Shown here: in pieces, positions 10,842 to 18,451 of the stretch | Layout of the letters: every line of letters starts with the position of its first letter | Position numbering within the stretch: position 1 is the first letter of the stretch | Source of the DNA: Verrucomicrobiota bacterium | Lineage (GTDB): Bacteria > Verrucomicrobiota > Verrucomicrobiia > Opitutales > Opitutaceae | Length of the DNA stretch: 64,000 nucleotides | NCBI GenBank assembly: GCA_023433275.1 | Contig: JAEZDN010000052.1 | Location: forward strand, 1 to 64,000 | Direction: 5' to 3' | Position numbers and translations under genes: made by a program | Notes under the pieces: model-generated | The model's database searches: none | What the model saw: only the letters and a program-made list of their open reading frames with translations | Told to the model about the DNA's origin: nothing

Positions 10842-11990
10842 TCACTTCTTCCCACCCGCCGCCTCGCCCGCCTCGAAACGCTCCACCCATGCGCGATGCC
10901 ATGAGGCGAAATCGCCGGCCTCGATGTGCGCGCGCGCCTGCGCCATCAGATCCAGGTAGAAATGGAGATTATGCAGGGTCAGCAACGTGCAGGCCAGTAT
11001 CTCGTTCGCCATTACCAAGTGGCGCAGGTACGCGCGCGAGAAATTCCGGCAGGTATAATTGTCGAGCCCGTCAACCAATGGCGCCGGGTCCGTGCGATAG
11101 CGCTCGTTGCGGAGGTTAATGAGCCCGTCGCGCGTAAACGCCGCGCCATTGCGCGCCACTCGCGTCGGGTGCACGCAATCGAACATGTCCACGCCCAGGG
11201 CTATCATCTTCAAAATCTGCGGCGGCGTCCCCAGGCCCATCGTGTAACGCGGCTTGTCGGCCGGCATGAAGGGCGTGGTCGCACCCACCTGCTTGAGCAT
11301 TTCCGGCTCAGGTTCACCGACGCTCACGCCACCCACGGCATAGCCCGGAAAATCCAGCGCCGCCAGCGACTCGGCCGCCTCGCGCCGCAGGTCATCGAAG
11401 GTCGAACCCTGCGCGATCGCGAACACATGGTGCCCGCCGGCCAGGAACCCATTGTCCGTGGCGATCTGCTTGCACTGTTGCGCCCAGCGATAACTGCGGT
11501 CCACCGCGGTACGGCATTCCTCGCGCGTGCACGGCCAGGGCGGACACTCATCGATCACCATGGCGATGTCCGAACCGAGATTCGCCTGGATCGTCATGAC
11601 CTCGCGCGGTCCGAGGAAAAGTTTCGAGCCATCCAAATGGGACGAAAACGCGATGCCATCGTCCCGGATGTCCCGCAGCTTCGCGAGGCTGAAGACCTGA
11701 AACCCGCCGCTGTCGGTCAGGATCGGACCATCCCAGCCCATGAACTGGTGCAACCCGCCCAACTCGCGCACCAATTCGGAGCCCGGCCGCAGATTCAGGT
11801 GATAGGTGTTGCCCAGGATGATCTGCGCCCCGGTCTCGCGAATCTGAACCGGCGTGAGGGACTTGACCGTCCCCTGCGTCCCGACCGGCATGAATATCGG
11901 CGTCTCGATCTGCCCATGCAGGGTCGATAGCCGGCCGCGGCGGGCCGCCGTGGCTGTATCGGTCTTCAGCAGTTGAAAGTGGGCGGCCAT
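10842..11990 (-). CDS. tgt: tRNA-guanine transglycosylase (Tgt), zinc site incomplete
   Basis: Tgt exchanges guanine 34 of GUN-anticodon tRNAs for a queuine precursor or queuine. The 382-residue protein spans the normal length and keeps the substrate pocket (TDSGGFQVFSLAKL, active-site Asp in DSGGF), the covalent nucleophile context MFDCVHPTRVARNG, and the C-terminal SRAYLRHL and LHNLHFY blocks. The zinc motif, which in E. coli is CxCxxC plus His, is altered: residues 309, 311 and 314 read Leu, Asn and Cys, so two of the three cysteines are gone while Cys314 and the distal His (in TLHN) remain. The start MAAHFQLLKTD is at 11990, divergent from the glutaminase gene with only 54 bases between. 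No neighbouring queA, yajC or secD is seen. Confidence 0.95.
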   Translation of the reverse strand: MAAHFQLLKTDTATAARRGRLSTLHGQIETPIFMPVGTQGTVKSLTPVQIRETGAQIILGNTYHLNLRPGSELVRELGGLHQFMGWDGPILTDSGGFQVFSLAKLRDIRDDGIAFSSHLDGSKLFLGPREVMTIQANLGSDIAMVIDECPPWPCTREECRTAVDRSYRWAQQCKQIATDNGFLAGGHHVFAIAQGSTFDDLRREAAESLAALDFPGYAVGGVSVGEPEPEMLKQVGATTPFMPADKPRYTMGLGTPPQILKMIALGVDMFDCVHPTRVARNGAAFTRDGLINLRNERYRTDPAPLVDGLDNYTCRNFSRAYLRHLVMANEILACTLLTLHNLHFYLDLMAQARAHIEAGDFASWHRAWVERFEAGEAAGGKK

Positions 11991-12044
11991 TGGAGCCGCT
12001 CACGCTGCCCGCAGACTTGACCCCCTGTCAATGGCTGGGTATGT

Positions 12045-12620
12045 TTGCCAAAAGTGCTGTTAGTCATAGACAACTACGATTCCTTCACCTTCAACCTGGT
12101 TCAGTATTTCGGCCAGCTGGGGGTGCCCATGCGCGTTTTTCGGAACGACGAACTCACGCCGGCCGAGGCCGAACGCCTGAATCCGGACCGCATCCTGATC
12201 TCACCCGGCCCGTGCACTCCGACCGAGGCCGGTGTAAGTCTCGAAATCATAAAAACTTTCGCCGGCCGAAAGCCCATTCTCGGCGTTTGCCTCGGTCATC
12301 AGTCGATCGGCCAGATCTTCGGCGGAAATGTCATCCGCGCGCCGCGCCAGATGCACGGCAAACTCTCGCCCATCACACACACGGGCAAGGGAGTCTTCCA
12401 GAACCTGCCGTCCCCGTTCACGGCCACGCGCTATCACTCGCTGATCGTGGAGCGCTCCAGCCTCCCCGACTGCCTGGAGATCACGGCCGAATCCTCCGAC
12501 GGCGAAATCATGGGGCTCCAACATAAACAATTCGCGGTGCACGGTGTCCAATTCCATCCCGAATCCATCGCCACGGAAGGTGGCATGCAGATTCTCAAGA
12601 ACTTCCTCGTCCTGAATTAA
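12045..12620 (+). CDS. Anthranilate / aminodeoxychorismate synthase glutaminase component
   Basis: A class I glutamine amidotransferase of 191 residues. It releases ammonia from glutamine for the partner that aminates chorismate, for tryptophan (TrpG) or folate (PabA). It opens VLLVIDNYDSFTFNLVQYF, a signature of this subgroup. The nucleophile is Cys82 in GVCLGHQSIGQ, and the triad His-x-Glu is in FHPESIAT near the C-terminus. The start is a TTG at 12045 giving (M)PKVLLV; a GTG three codons on is possible. No synthase large subunit lies next to it, so TrpG and PabA cannot be told apart, and one protein may serve both pathways. Confidence 0.93.
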   Translation: MPKVLLVIDNYDSFTFNLVQYFGQLGVPMRVFRNDELTPAEAERLNPDRILISPGPCTPTEAGVSLEIIKTFAGRKPILGVCLGHQSIGQIFGGNVIRAPRQMHGKLSPITHTGKGVFQNLPSPFTATRYHSLIVERSSLPDCLEITAESSDGEIMGLQHKQFAVHGVQFHPESIATEGGMQILKNFLVLN

Positions 12621-12626
12621 CTTAAT

Positions 12627-12738
12627 GCAGCGACCATCGAGTAGCGAGCATGGCAGAATATAGCGACCCTCCTGCCGCCGGTCATCCGGCTCCTCCCCTT
12701 TCCACCCGCTACCCGCTACTCGCTACTCACTACTTCCT
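12627..12738. repeat. Heptamer-repeat hairpin element, GTAGCGA type (site C)
   Basis: The left arm holds GCAGCGA, CCATCGA and GTAGCGA at 12627-12647, followed by GCATGG. The right arm holds five 7-mers at 12704-12738: ACCCGCT, ACCCGCT, ACTCGCT, ACTCACT, ACTTCCT. The arms are inverted relative to each other around about 55 bases. The element begins 7 bases after the glutaminase stop and ends 5 bases before the nrdR start, so the leader just ahead of nrdR translation is made of the repeat arm. Confidence 0.8.
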
Positions 12739-12743
12739 CCCCC

Positions 12744-13226
12744 ATGCGCTGTCCCAAGTGCACCTCGATTGAAGACAAGGTGATCGACTCGCGCATCGCC
12801 CGCGACGGCAATTCGATCCGCCGCCGCCGCGAGTGCCTCGAGTGCGGCCATCGTTACACGACCAACGAGGAGTTCGTCCGCGACACCCTCGTCGTGGTCA
12901 AACGCGACGGCCGGCAGGAACCGTTCCTGCGCGACAAGCTGCTCGGCGCCATCCGTGCCGCCTGCCACAAGCGCCCGATCGATAACGAACAGATCACCAT
13001 GCTCGTCGAAGACGTGATCGACGCCGTCGAGGCGCGCTACGACACGCAGGTCCCGACCCAGGCCATCGGCGAGCACGTCATGCAACGCCTCCGCAAGATG
13101 GACCAGGTCGCCTACGTGCGCTTCGCCTCGGTTTACAAGGAATTCCGCGACGTCTCCGAATTCGTCCACGAAATCAGCAACCTCTCGCCTGGCGCGCCCG
13201 GTTCCTCGCCCAAGCCCAAGAAATGA
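12744..13226 (+). CDS. nrdR: Transcriptional repressor NrdR
   Basis: NrdR senses the ATP/dATP state and represses ribonucleotide reductase genes by binding paired NrdR boxes. The 160-residue protein has the N-terminal zinc ribbon with cysteines at 3, 6, 31 and 34 (MRCPKC and CLECGHRYTT), then an ATP-cone domain (VVKRDGRQEPFLRDKLLGAI) to about residue 140. The C-terminus has an extra Pro/Lys tail. The last four bases overlap the start of the next gene (ATGA), indicating translational coupling. No NrdR box or reductase gene was recognised in the window, so its targets lie elsewhere. Confidence 0.97.
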   Translation: MRCPKCTSIEDKVIDSRIARDGNSIRRRRECLECGHRYTTNEEFVRDTLVVVKRDGRQEPFLRDKLLGAIRAACHKRPIDNEQITMLVEDVIDAVEARYDTQVPTQAIGEHVMQRLRKMDQVAYVRFASVYKEFRDVSEFVHEISNLSPGAPGSSPKPKK

Positions 13227-13699
13227 TGTGCTCGCAGCAACTGCGCCGGCTGCATTTTCTCAATACCCTCTTTGCGCCGCTCACGGGCCAGGACCTCTAC
13301 CTCGCGCAACAGATCGACGACGCGATCACCACCAGCCTTGGTGAAGCCGAGCAGCGCACGCCGGCCGATCCGGCCTTCGTCGCCGCCGCCGCGCGCCTGT
13401 TCGAAAAGCTGTGCTCCACCCAAACCCAGCATGGATTCTTTCATTGGGACGCGGGGGCGGACGACACCGGAGCCTCTCCGCTCTTCACCCGGGCCAGCCT
13501 GATGGCCGGGCTCAAGCAACTCGCCCGCTACCCCGAATCCACCTTGCTGGTCACGAATCTCCGCGCCGCCCATTGCCCGCCGGAACGCCGCTGGACCGAG
13601 CGCCGCCGCCAGGAATACGACGAATCCATCGCCCTGATCCGCGACCTCGCCGCCGCCCGCACCCGCCCCAGCGCCAATTTGAACCTGCTATTCTTGTAG
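13223..13699 (+). CDS. Hypothetical protein coupled to nrdR
   Basis: I do not recognise this 158-residue protein. It starts MMCSQQLRRLHFLNTLFAPL and is predicted mainly helical and soluble, with no signal peptide or membrane segment. The C-terminal half is arginine-rich (ERRWTERRRQEYDES). The 4-base overlap with nrdR supports it as a real co-translated gene. Its codon use is GC-rich like its neighbours. The TAG stop at 13697-13699 abuts the heptamer repeat of site D, so insertion of that element could have set the present C-terminus. A role in nucleotide-pool control would be guesswork from position alone. Confidence 0.75.
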   Translation: MMCSQQLRRLHFLNTLFAPLTGQDLYLAQQIDDAITTSLGEAEQRTPADPAFVAAAARLFEKLCSTQTQHGFFHWDAGADDTGASPLFTRASLMAGLKQLARYPESTLLVTNLRAAHCPPERRWTERRRQEYDESIALIRDLAAARTRPSANLNLLFL

Positions 13700-13785
13700 G
13701 TGCGAGTAGTGACTGGTGAGTGGCGAGCATCACGAACCGCCACCTCGATCTACTCACTACTCATTCCACGCTACTCGCTACTTTC
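13699..13785. repeat. Heptamer-repeat hairpin element, GTAGCGA type (site D)
   Basis: Left-arm 7-mers at 13699-13726 are GGTGCGA, GTAGTGA, CTGGTGA, GTGGCGA, then GCATCAC. Right-arm 7-mers at 13751-13785 are TACTCAC, TACTCAT, TCCACGC, TACTCGC, TACTTTC. The element takes up the whole gap: it begins at the stop codon of the upstream gene and ends 2 bases before the HIT start codon at 13788. Confidence 0.8.
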
Positions 13786-13787
13786 CG

Positions 13788-14129
13788 ATGAAAACCATTT
13801 TTCAAAAAATCATTGATCGGGAAATCCCCGCCAAGCTCGCGCACGAGGACGAGCACTGCATTGCCATTCACGACATCAATCCGCAGGCGCCCGTGCACGT
13901 GCTTATCATCCCCAAGATCCTGATCCCGCGGGTCGGTGAAGCCACGCCGGACCATCAAGCGGTCCTCGGTCACCTCCTGCTCACGGCTGCCGCCCTCGCC
14001 CGGAAATTGGGCGTTGCCCAGACCGGATTTCGAACCGTCATCAACAACGGCCCTGACGGCGGCGAATCCGTGCCTCACCTCCACGTTCACCTGCTCGGTG
14101 GCCGCCCCTTGGCATGGCCTCCAGGTTGA
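13788..14129 (+). CDS. HIT family protein (HINT-like nucleotide phosphoramidase)
   Basis: A 113-residue histidine-triad protein, the usual size for bacterial HinT-type hydrolases that cleave nucleoside phosphoramidates and aminoacyl-adenylates. It starts MKTIFQKIIDREIPAKLAHE and carries the diagnostic triad His97-Leu-His99-Val-His101 followed by LLGGRPLAWPPG at the C-terminus. The middle strand HVLIIPKILIPRVGEA is typical. A longer in-frame ATG at 13716 lies inside the repeat element and is rejected. Only two bases separate the repeat arm from the start codon. The next gene begins 58 bases downstream on the same strand. Confidence 0.95.
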   Translation: MKTIFQKIIDREIPAKLAHEDEHCIAIHDINPQAPVHVLIIPKILIPRVGEATPDHQAVLGHLLLTAAALARKLGVAQTGFRTVINNGPDGGESVPHLHVHLLGGRPLAWPPG

Positions 14130-14186
14130 AACCGCCGTGGAACAATCTCCGTCTCTTTCCGGTCTGAGCAAAATCTCAAAACACTA

Positions 14187-14717
14187 ATGCATAAGCTACG
14201 TTATCTCACCGCCTTGGGCGCCGGCTCCGTGCTGGCCCTCAATGCATTCCTCAACACGGGTTGCGCGAGCGATGGCTCGCACACCGAGCGCGGCGCCGTG
14301 GGCGGTGCCGTGGCCGGCGCCATTATCGGCGGCATCATCGGACACCAGTCGGGTGACCGCGACAAGGGCGCCGCCGCCGGTGCCGCCGCGGGCGCCATCA
14401 TGGGCGGTGTCGCCGGCAACCGGGAGGACCGCCGCGTTTCCGAAATCCAGTACGAGCGTCGGATCGCCGAGGAAGCCTTGGCCAAGGAACGCGCCCAGGA
14501 AGACGCCCAGCGCCAGCGCATGATCGCCCAGGGCAAATCGGTCGAGGACAATGAAATCCTCGCCGCCCGCCAGCGCGCCGAAGCCGCCGAAGCCGAGGTC
14601 GCCCGCCTCCGCGCCGAGGAAAGCGCCGCACTCAAGAAGGCCAAACAGCTCGAGGAATTCCGCGCCCGCGAGGCCGCCGCCAAGGCCGAGGCCGATCGCA
14701 TCCGCAACGGCAGCTAA
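14187..14717 (+). CDS. Glycine-zipper lipoprotein with coiled-coil C-terminus
   Basis: A 176-residue predicted lipoprotein. The signal peptide runs to a lipobox-like LNTGC with Cys26 as the likely lipidated residue. Residues 36-75 form a glycine-zipper region (AVGGAVAGAIIGGIIG and AAAGAAAGAIMGGVAG), a pattern found in YMGG/OmpA-like envelope proteins that pack within membranes. From about residue 85 to 172 it is strongly charged and alanine-rich (repeated AEAAEAEVARLRAEE-like heptads), suggesting a coiled coil in the periplasm. Its function is unknown; an envelope structural role is the simplest reading. A strong intrinsic terminator follows the stop codon, so this gene ends its transcription unit. 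Confidence 0.85.
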   Translation: MHKLRYLTALGAGSVLALNAFLNTGCASDGSHTERGAVGGAVAGAIIGGIIGHQSGDRDKGAAAGAAAGAIMGGVAGNREDRRVSEIQYERRIAEEALAKERAQEDAQRQRMIAQGKSVEDNEILAARQRAEAAEAEVARLRAEESAALKKAKQLEEFRAREAAAKAEADRIRNGS

Positions 14718-14740
14718 GCGGTAATCTCCTTCGCTCTACT

Positions 14741-14778
14741 CCAGCTCCAGCGGTCGCCCGCTGGGGCTTTTTTGTTTT
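14741..14778 (+). terminator. Intrinsic terminator after the glycine-zipper gene
   Basis: A perfect 7-bp stem CCAGCGG/CCGCTGG (14747-14753 with 14758-14764) encloses a 4-base loop and is followed by GGC and TTTTTTGTTTT at 14768-14778. It sits 30 bases after the stop codon of the upstream gene and is oriented for plus-strand transcripts. Confidence 0.9.
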
Positions 14779-15233
14779 CGGACGGACTTCCGCCTCGCTC
14801 CATACCCTATTGTAGGAGCCTGTTTACAGGCGATCAGCGCGGCGGTTCAGGACGAAGGTTCCCATCGCAAGCAAGCTCGCGGTGCACTAGCCGGATTCAG
14901 GCAGTGTGAACCACAGATGAACACTGATAAACACGGATGGCGACCGAGGTGGCGTCATCAGTGAACCCAAACTTCATTTCACTGAACAGTGAAAGAAACC
15001 GCGAGCTCTCAGCCGCTGTAAGCCATTCTGATCGGTGCGTATATGTGTCTAGCTGTGGTTCCCCTCTGAATTGCCCCGGCTTACCCGGAACGATGCAGTT
15101 GGATGGAGGGGCGCGGCTTGACCGCGCCCTTTTCTCGCTGCGGGAACCGAGGGCGTGGACAAGCCACGCCCCTGCAACTGAACCGTAGGGCCGTGCACGC
15201 TGCGGAATTGCATTCCGACGGCATGAGTCGGGC
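14779..15233. other. Gene-free gap packed with short dispersed repeats
   Basis: I find no supportable gene in these 455 bases between a terminator and the dprA stop. It contains a REP-like copy at 14812-14832 (same family as 10721-10798), a second imperfect palindrome at 14864-14881, three 10-base units (CACAGATGAA, CACTGATAAA, CACGGATGGC) at 14912-14941, and a long imperfect inverted repeat at 15096-15180. An 83-codon open frame at 14937-15188 runs through two of these repeats and is not credible. Confidence 0.8.
15096..15180. repeat. Inverted repeat with GGGGCG-GGCTTG arms
   Basis: The left arm (15096-15129) reads CAGTTGGATGGAGGGGCGCG followed by GCTTGACCGCGCCC. The right arm (15151-15180) reads GGGCGTGGACAAGCCACGCC followed by CCTGCAACTG. 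The reverse complement of the right arm matches the left apart from a short insertion and a few substitutions. Each arm also contains its own palindrome (GGGCGCGG...CCGCGCCC). It lies in the gap upstream of the dprA stop codon and looks like another REP-type family. Confidence 0.75.
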
Positions 15234-16364
15234 CTAGCTCCGGGCTTCGAACGTTCCGTCCGCCCGTTTCTGCACGAGCTTCTTCAGCTCGAGCATCATG
15301 AGGATCGAGGAGACCTCATGCGCGGCCAGCCCGGTCAACGCGGTGAGGGCATCAATACCCAAAGTCGATCCGCCCTTGAACGGCTCGAGCACGCGCCGTT
15401 CGTTCTCGTTCAAGGCGGGCATCAACTGCTCAAGCAATCCCAACTCCCCCTCCCTGGCGATCGCCTGTGGTCGCAAGCCGTCGAGGTAGTTCAATTCGTT
15501 CAAGATATCATCCACCCCCGTCAGCAATGTCGCGCCATCCCGAATAAGTTGATGACATCCCCGGCTCGTCGCCTGGTCAATGCGTCCAGGGACCGCGAAC
15601 AACAGCCGGCCCTGCTCGCCCGCGAAGCGCGCGGTGATCATGGCGCCGCCCGCCGCGTCGCTTTCGACCACCACGATCGCCTCGCACATCCCCGAGACGA
15701 TACGGTTGCGCATGGCGAAGGACTGCTTGTCCGCCTTCCGACCGAAGGGAAATTCCGAAAGCACGGCGCCCGTCTCGGCAATCTTCCGGTAGAGGCCGAG
15801 GTTTTCGGATGGATAAATAATATCGATGCCCGTGCCCAGCACCGCGGCGGTTTTGCCGCCCACGGAAAGCGCGCCCTCATGGGCTGCGGTGTCGATGCCG
15901 CGAGCCAGCCCGCTCACGACGCAAAAACCCAGCCGCGCGAGATCCGCCGCCAGTTTCTTCGCCACGGAAAGCCCGTACAAGGTCGTGCGCCGGCTGCCGA
16001 CGATCGCGATGCAGGGCTGCTCAAAGCGATAATCGCCCTTGCGATAAAGCCCGATCGGCGGGTCATGAATCTCCTTCAGCATGCGTGGATACCCGTCATC
16101 CCGCGGGGTAATGAACACGGCCCCGGCCTGCGCCAGGCGTTCCTCCTCGCGCGCGAGGTTGAAATGCGTGCGCCAGTCCAACAACGCCGCACTGGTTTCG
16201 GGGCCGACTCCCTTGACCGATTCGAGCCGTCGCTTGTTGCTCGCGAGAATTTCCCGCGGGTCACCGCCAAATTCGGCCAGCAGGCGATTAAGGGAGATGG
16301 GACCAATGTTGGGCAGGTCGTTCAAAACCATGAACGCCTGTCGCTCGGAGAGGATGTCGGGCAT
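15234..16364 (-). CDS. dprA: DNA-processing protein DprA
   Basis: DprA binds incoming single-stranded DNA and loads RecA during natural transformation. The 376-residue protein has an N-terminal helix-hairpin-helix/SAM-like region (LLAEFGG, VKGVGPETSAALLDW), the Rossmann-like core (AIVGSRRTTLYGLSVAKKLA, VVSGLARGIDTAAHEGAL, AVLGTGIDIIYPSEN, FAMRNRIVSGM, AGEQGRLLFAVPG) and a C-terminal winged helix (LTALTGLAAHEVSSILMMLELKKLV split across helices). All DprA core motifs are intact. The start at 16364 lies one base after the nnr stop, so it is the last gene of a pdxJ-acpS-nnr-dprA run. Whether the organism is competent cannot be told; no com genes are in the window. Confidence 0.96.
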   Translation of the reverse strand: MPDILSERQAFMVLNDLPNIGPISLNRLLAEFGGDPREILASNKRRLESVKGVGPETSAALLDWRTHFNLAREEERLAQAGAVFITPRDDGYPRMLKEIHDPPIGLYRKGDYRFEQPCIAIVGSRRTTLYGLSVAKKLAADLARLGFCVVSGLARGIDTAAHEGALSVGGKTAAVLGTGIDIIYPSENLGLYRKIAETGAVLSEFPFGRKADKQSFAMRNRIVSGMCEAIVVVESDAAGGAMITARFAGEQGRLLFAVPGRIDQATSRGCHQLIRDGATLLTGVDDILNELNYLDGLRPQAIAREGELGLLEQLMPALNENERRVLEPFKGGSTLGIDALTALTGLAAHEVSSILMMLELKKLVQKRADGTFEARS

Positions 16365-16365
16365 G

Positions 16366-17967
16366 TCAGGATTGGAGCGCCGGCCCGAGCTCCTCGAGGA
16401 TTTCAGAAATCTCTACGGCCACCTGCCCCCGGGCGCGAGCCAACAAATCGGCGGCCCGGCCGTGCCAGACCACCCCCCGACATGCCGCGAGCAACGGATC
16501 GGCCGGTTGCTGCGCCAGCAAGCCACCAATCAGCCCGGCCAGGATGTCGCCGCTGCCGCCGCGGGCCAGCACCGGACCGCCAAACGGCGAATAGTAAGCT
16601 GGGCTGGCCTCCGATCGGCCGGATTCGACCACGACACGCGTCAGCGGCCCCTTGAGCACGGTGACAATTTCGCCGCTTCGCGAGGCTGGTCGCAGACCGG
16701 CCCTACCGCCGAGGCGCTGGTATTCGCCGGCGTGCGGCGTGCAGATGATCGGACGCTCACCGGCCGCCCGGACAATCTCCGGGCGCAGCGCGTCCGCATC
16801 GAGCACGAGCGGAATGTTCGTATTACGAACAATGGCTTGCATGGTGGCCAATACGTCCGGCTCGGCGCTCATGCCGGGCCCCATCAGGAGCGCCGTCGCG
16901 CGGGACAGCCGCTCTTTGATGAGTGCACTCGTGCCTGACGCCAGCCCGCCCGCCGGGGTTTCCGGGCAGCCCACCCACATGGCTTCGGGATGACGCGCCG
17001 CGTATTCGGGCGCCAGGCGCTCGGGCACGAAAGCCGTGACCAACCCTGCCCCGCTCCGCAGAGCCGCCAGCACCGCCAGCACCACGGCACCGGGATAGCT
17101 GCCCGAGCCGCCCACGACGAATAAATGGCCAAAGGTTCGCTTGTCCGTCTGCGCGGCGCGCAGGGCCGCCAACGGAGAGAGAATATCCCGAACGAGCACA
17201 TGATCGGTCGCCACCGGCTCGTCGGGGACGACTCGCCTTGATCCGTCGGGCGTACCGAGCCTGCTCGGCAGTCCGTCATTCTCCCGCTGAGGCGTCTTGA
17301 AAAACCCCAGATCGAGATAGCGCAACCGCCCGACCACCGAGGCCGCGCCGGGCGCCAGCACCGGCTGTTTCACGATGCCGGTGGCGTAGGTGAAATCCGC
17401 CCGGAAGGCCATCGAAGAACCCTCTTCCCCCACCCCGCTGGGAAAATCCACCGCCGCCCGAAATCGAATCGCGCCATGGTCATTCACCTTTGTGAGCATG
17501 CTCGCGATCGTTCCATCCATCGGCGCCCAGAACTGGAACCCGAAGATTCCATCCAAACAAAGTTCGTAGGCGGCCCCGGCGTTCAACGCCTGATCCGGCG
17601 GGCACACCTGGACCCGTCCCGCAGCGCTTGCTTGCAGGTCACCGAGCGATCTCCTGGCCAGAGGCCGCAACTTGTCCGCTCCAAAACACAGCACGACAAC
17701 TGCACGCGCTTGCGGCCGGGCGACCAAGAGTGCCCGCGCCGCGAGGAGTGCGTCGCCTCCATTGTGCCCTTTACCGACCAACACGAGGATCCGCGCTTCC
17801 GCGGGCAGCCCGCCGATCTCGCGAAAATCCTCCAGGATGGCCGCGGCAATCGCGTCCCCTGCCTTCCACATGGCTGACCACTCGGCCGTTTCGTCACCCA
17901 GCAGACCGGCTTCCCACGCCTTGGCCGCGGCGCAACTCAGGACCGGGTGGGAAAACACGCGATCCAT
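16366..17967 (-). CDS. nnr: Bifunctional NAD(P)H-hydrate epimerase / ADP-dependent dehydratase
   Basis: This enzyme repairs hydrated NADH and NADPH: the N-terminal YjeF domain epimerises the R form, and the C-terminal ribokinase-like domain dehydrates the S form with ADP. The 533-residue length fits the fused bacterial type. The epimerase domain (about 1-220) shows VGKGHNGGDALLAARAL and VDFPSGVGEEG. The dehydratase domain (about 250-533) shows GHLFVVGGSGSYPGA, LMGPGMS, VLDADALRP, ICTPHAGEYQRL and GGSGDILAGLIGGLLAQ. Genes for AcpS and Nnr are commonly adjacent. It begins 10 bases after acpS ends and finishes one base before dprA begins, indicating one operon. Confidence 0.94.
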   Translation of the reverse strand: MDRVFSHPVLSCAAAKAWEAGLLGDETAEWSAMWKAGDAIAAAILEDFREIGGLPAEARILVLVGKGHNGGDALLAARALLVARPQARAVVVLCFGADKLRPLARRSLGDLQASAAGRVQVCPPDQALNAGAAYELCLDGIFGFQFWAPMDGTIASMLTKVNDHGAIRFRAAVDFPSGVGEEGSSMAFRADFTYATGIVKQPVLAPGAASVVGRLRYLDLGFFKTPQRENDGLPSRLGTPDGSRRVVPDEPVATDHVLVRDILSPLAALRAAQTDKRTFGHLFVVGGSGSYPGAVVLAVLAALRSGAGLVTAFVPERLAPEYAARHPEAMWVGCPETPAGGLASGTSALIKERLSRATALLMGPGMSAEPDVLATMQAIVRNTNIPLVLDADALRPEIVRAAGERPIICTPHAGEYQRLGGRAGLRPASRSGEIVTVLKGPLTRVVVESGRSEASPAYYSPFGGPVLARGGSGDILAGLIGGLLAQQPADPLLAACRGVVWHGRAADLLARARGQVAVEISEILEELGPALQS

Positions 17968-17977
17968 CGCCCGTTCC

Positions 17978-18382
17978 TCAGTGTTTCACCAGCGCGGCCA
18001 CCGCCATCGCATGGGTATCGATGTGCGAAAGGGTCAGCATCACGTGCGTCGCGCCGACCGACGCGAGCAATGCCTGCGCCTTGGCATCGAGGCGCACCAG
18101 GGGTTCGTGGCGCGTGCCATGATAGACGGAGACGGAGGTCCATTCCAGATGCTCGCCGATGCCGGTCGTGAAGCATTTCGACACCGCCTCCTTCGCGGCC
18201 CAGCGGGCGGCGTAGTGCTTGTGCGGGAACTTCAGACCGTTGCAATAAGCCTGTTCCTCCTCGGTGAACACGCGCTTGATGAACCGATCCCCGTGACGCT
18301 TCAGCACGCTGTGAATCCGCTCGGTCTCGATAAGATCGCAACCGAGGCCAATCAGGACGCCGCCGGGAGGAAGGGTGATCAT
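17978..18382 (-). CDS. acpS: Holo-[acyl-carrier-protein] synthase
   Basis: AcpS transfers 4'-phosphopantetheine from CoA to apo-acyl carrier protein. The 134-residue length is typical. The magnesium-binding Asp sits in LIGLGCDLIETERI and the glutamate in AARWAAKEAVSKCF; the C-terminal strand MLTLSHIDTHAMAVAALV is also conserved. The start ATG at 18382 directly follows a heptamer-repeat arm (site E), with five G/C bases between. The gene lies between pdxJ and nnr on the same strand, an order also found in E. coli for pdxJ-acpS. Confidence 0.96.
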   Translation of the reverse strand: MITLPPGGVLIGLGCDLIETERIHSVLKRHGDRFIKRVFTEEEQAYCNGLKFPHKHYAARWAAKEAVSKCFTTGIGEHLEWTSVSVYHGTRHEPLVRLDAKAQALLASVGATHVMLTLSHIDTHAMAVAALVKH

Positions 18383-18388
18383 GGGGGA

Positions 18389-18451
18389 AGTAGCGAGTAG
18401 CGGGTGGTGAGTAGCGAGCAGATAGCCAGCGAGGTCGGTCGTGCTCGCTAC
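18389..18451. repeat. Heptamer-repeat hairpin element, GTAGCGA type (site E)
   Basis: In plus coordinates, TAGCGAG, TAGCGGG, TGGTGAG and TAGCGAG run at 18391-18418. The inverted partner GCTCGCTAC is at 18443-18451. Read on the coding (minus) strand, the short arm GTAGCGAGCA contains the pdxJ TAG stop codon (18450-18448). The long arm ends in CTACTTCCCCC immediately ahead of the acpS ATG at 18382, almost the same junction as at nrdR (site C). Confidence 0.8.

Noticed and set aside
14937..15188. An 83-codon open frame in the gap before dprA.
   Set aside because: It runs through two repeat elements and has no recognisable start signal or homology.
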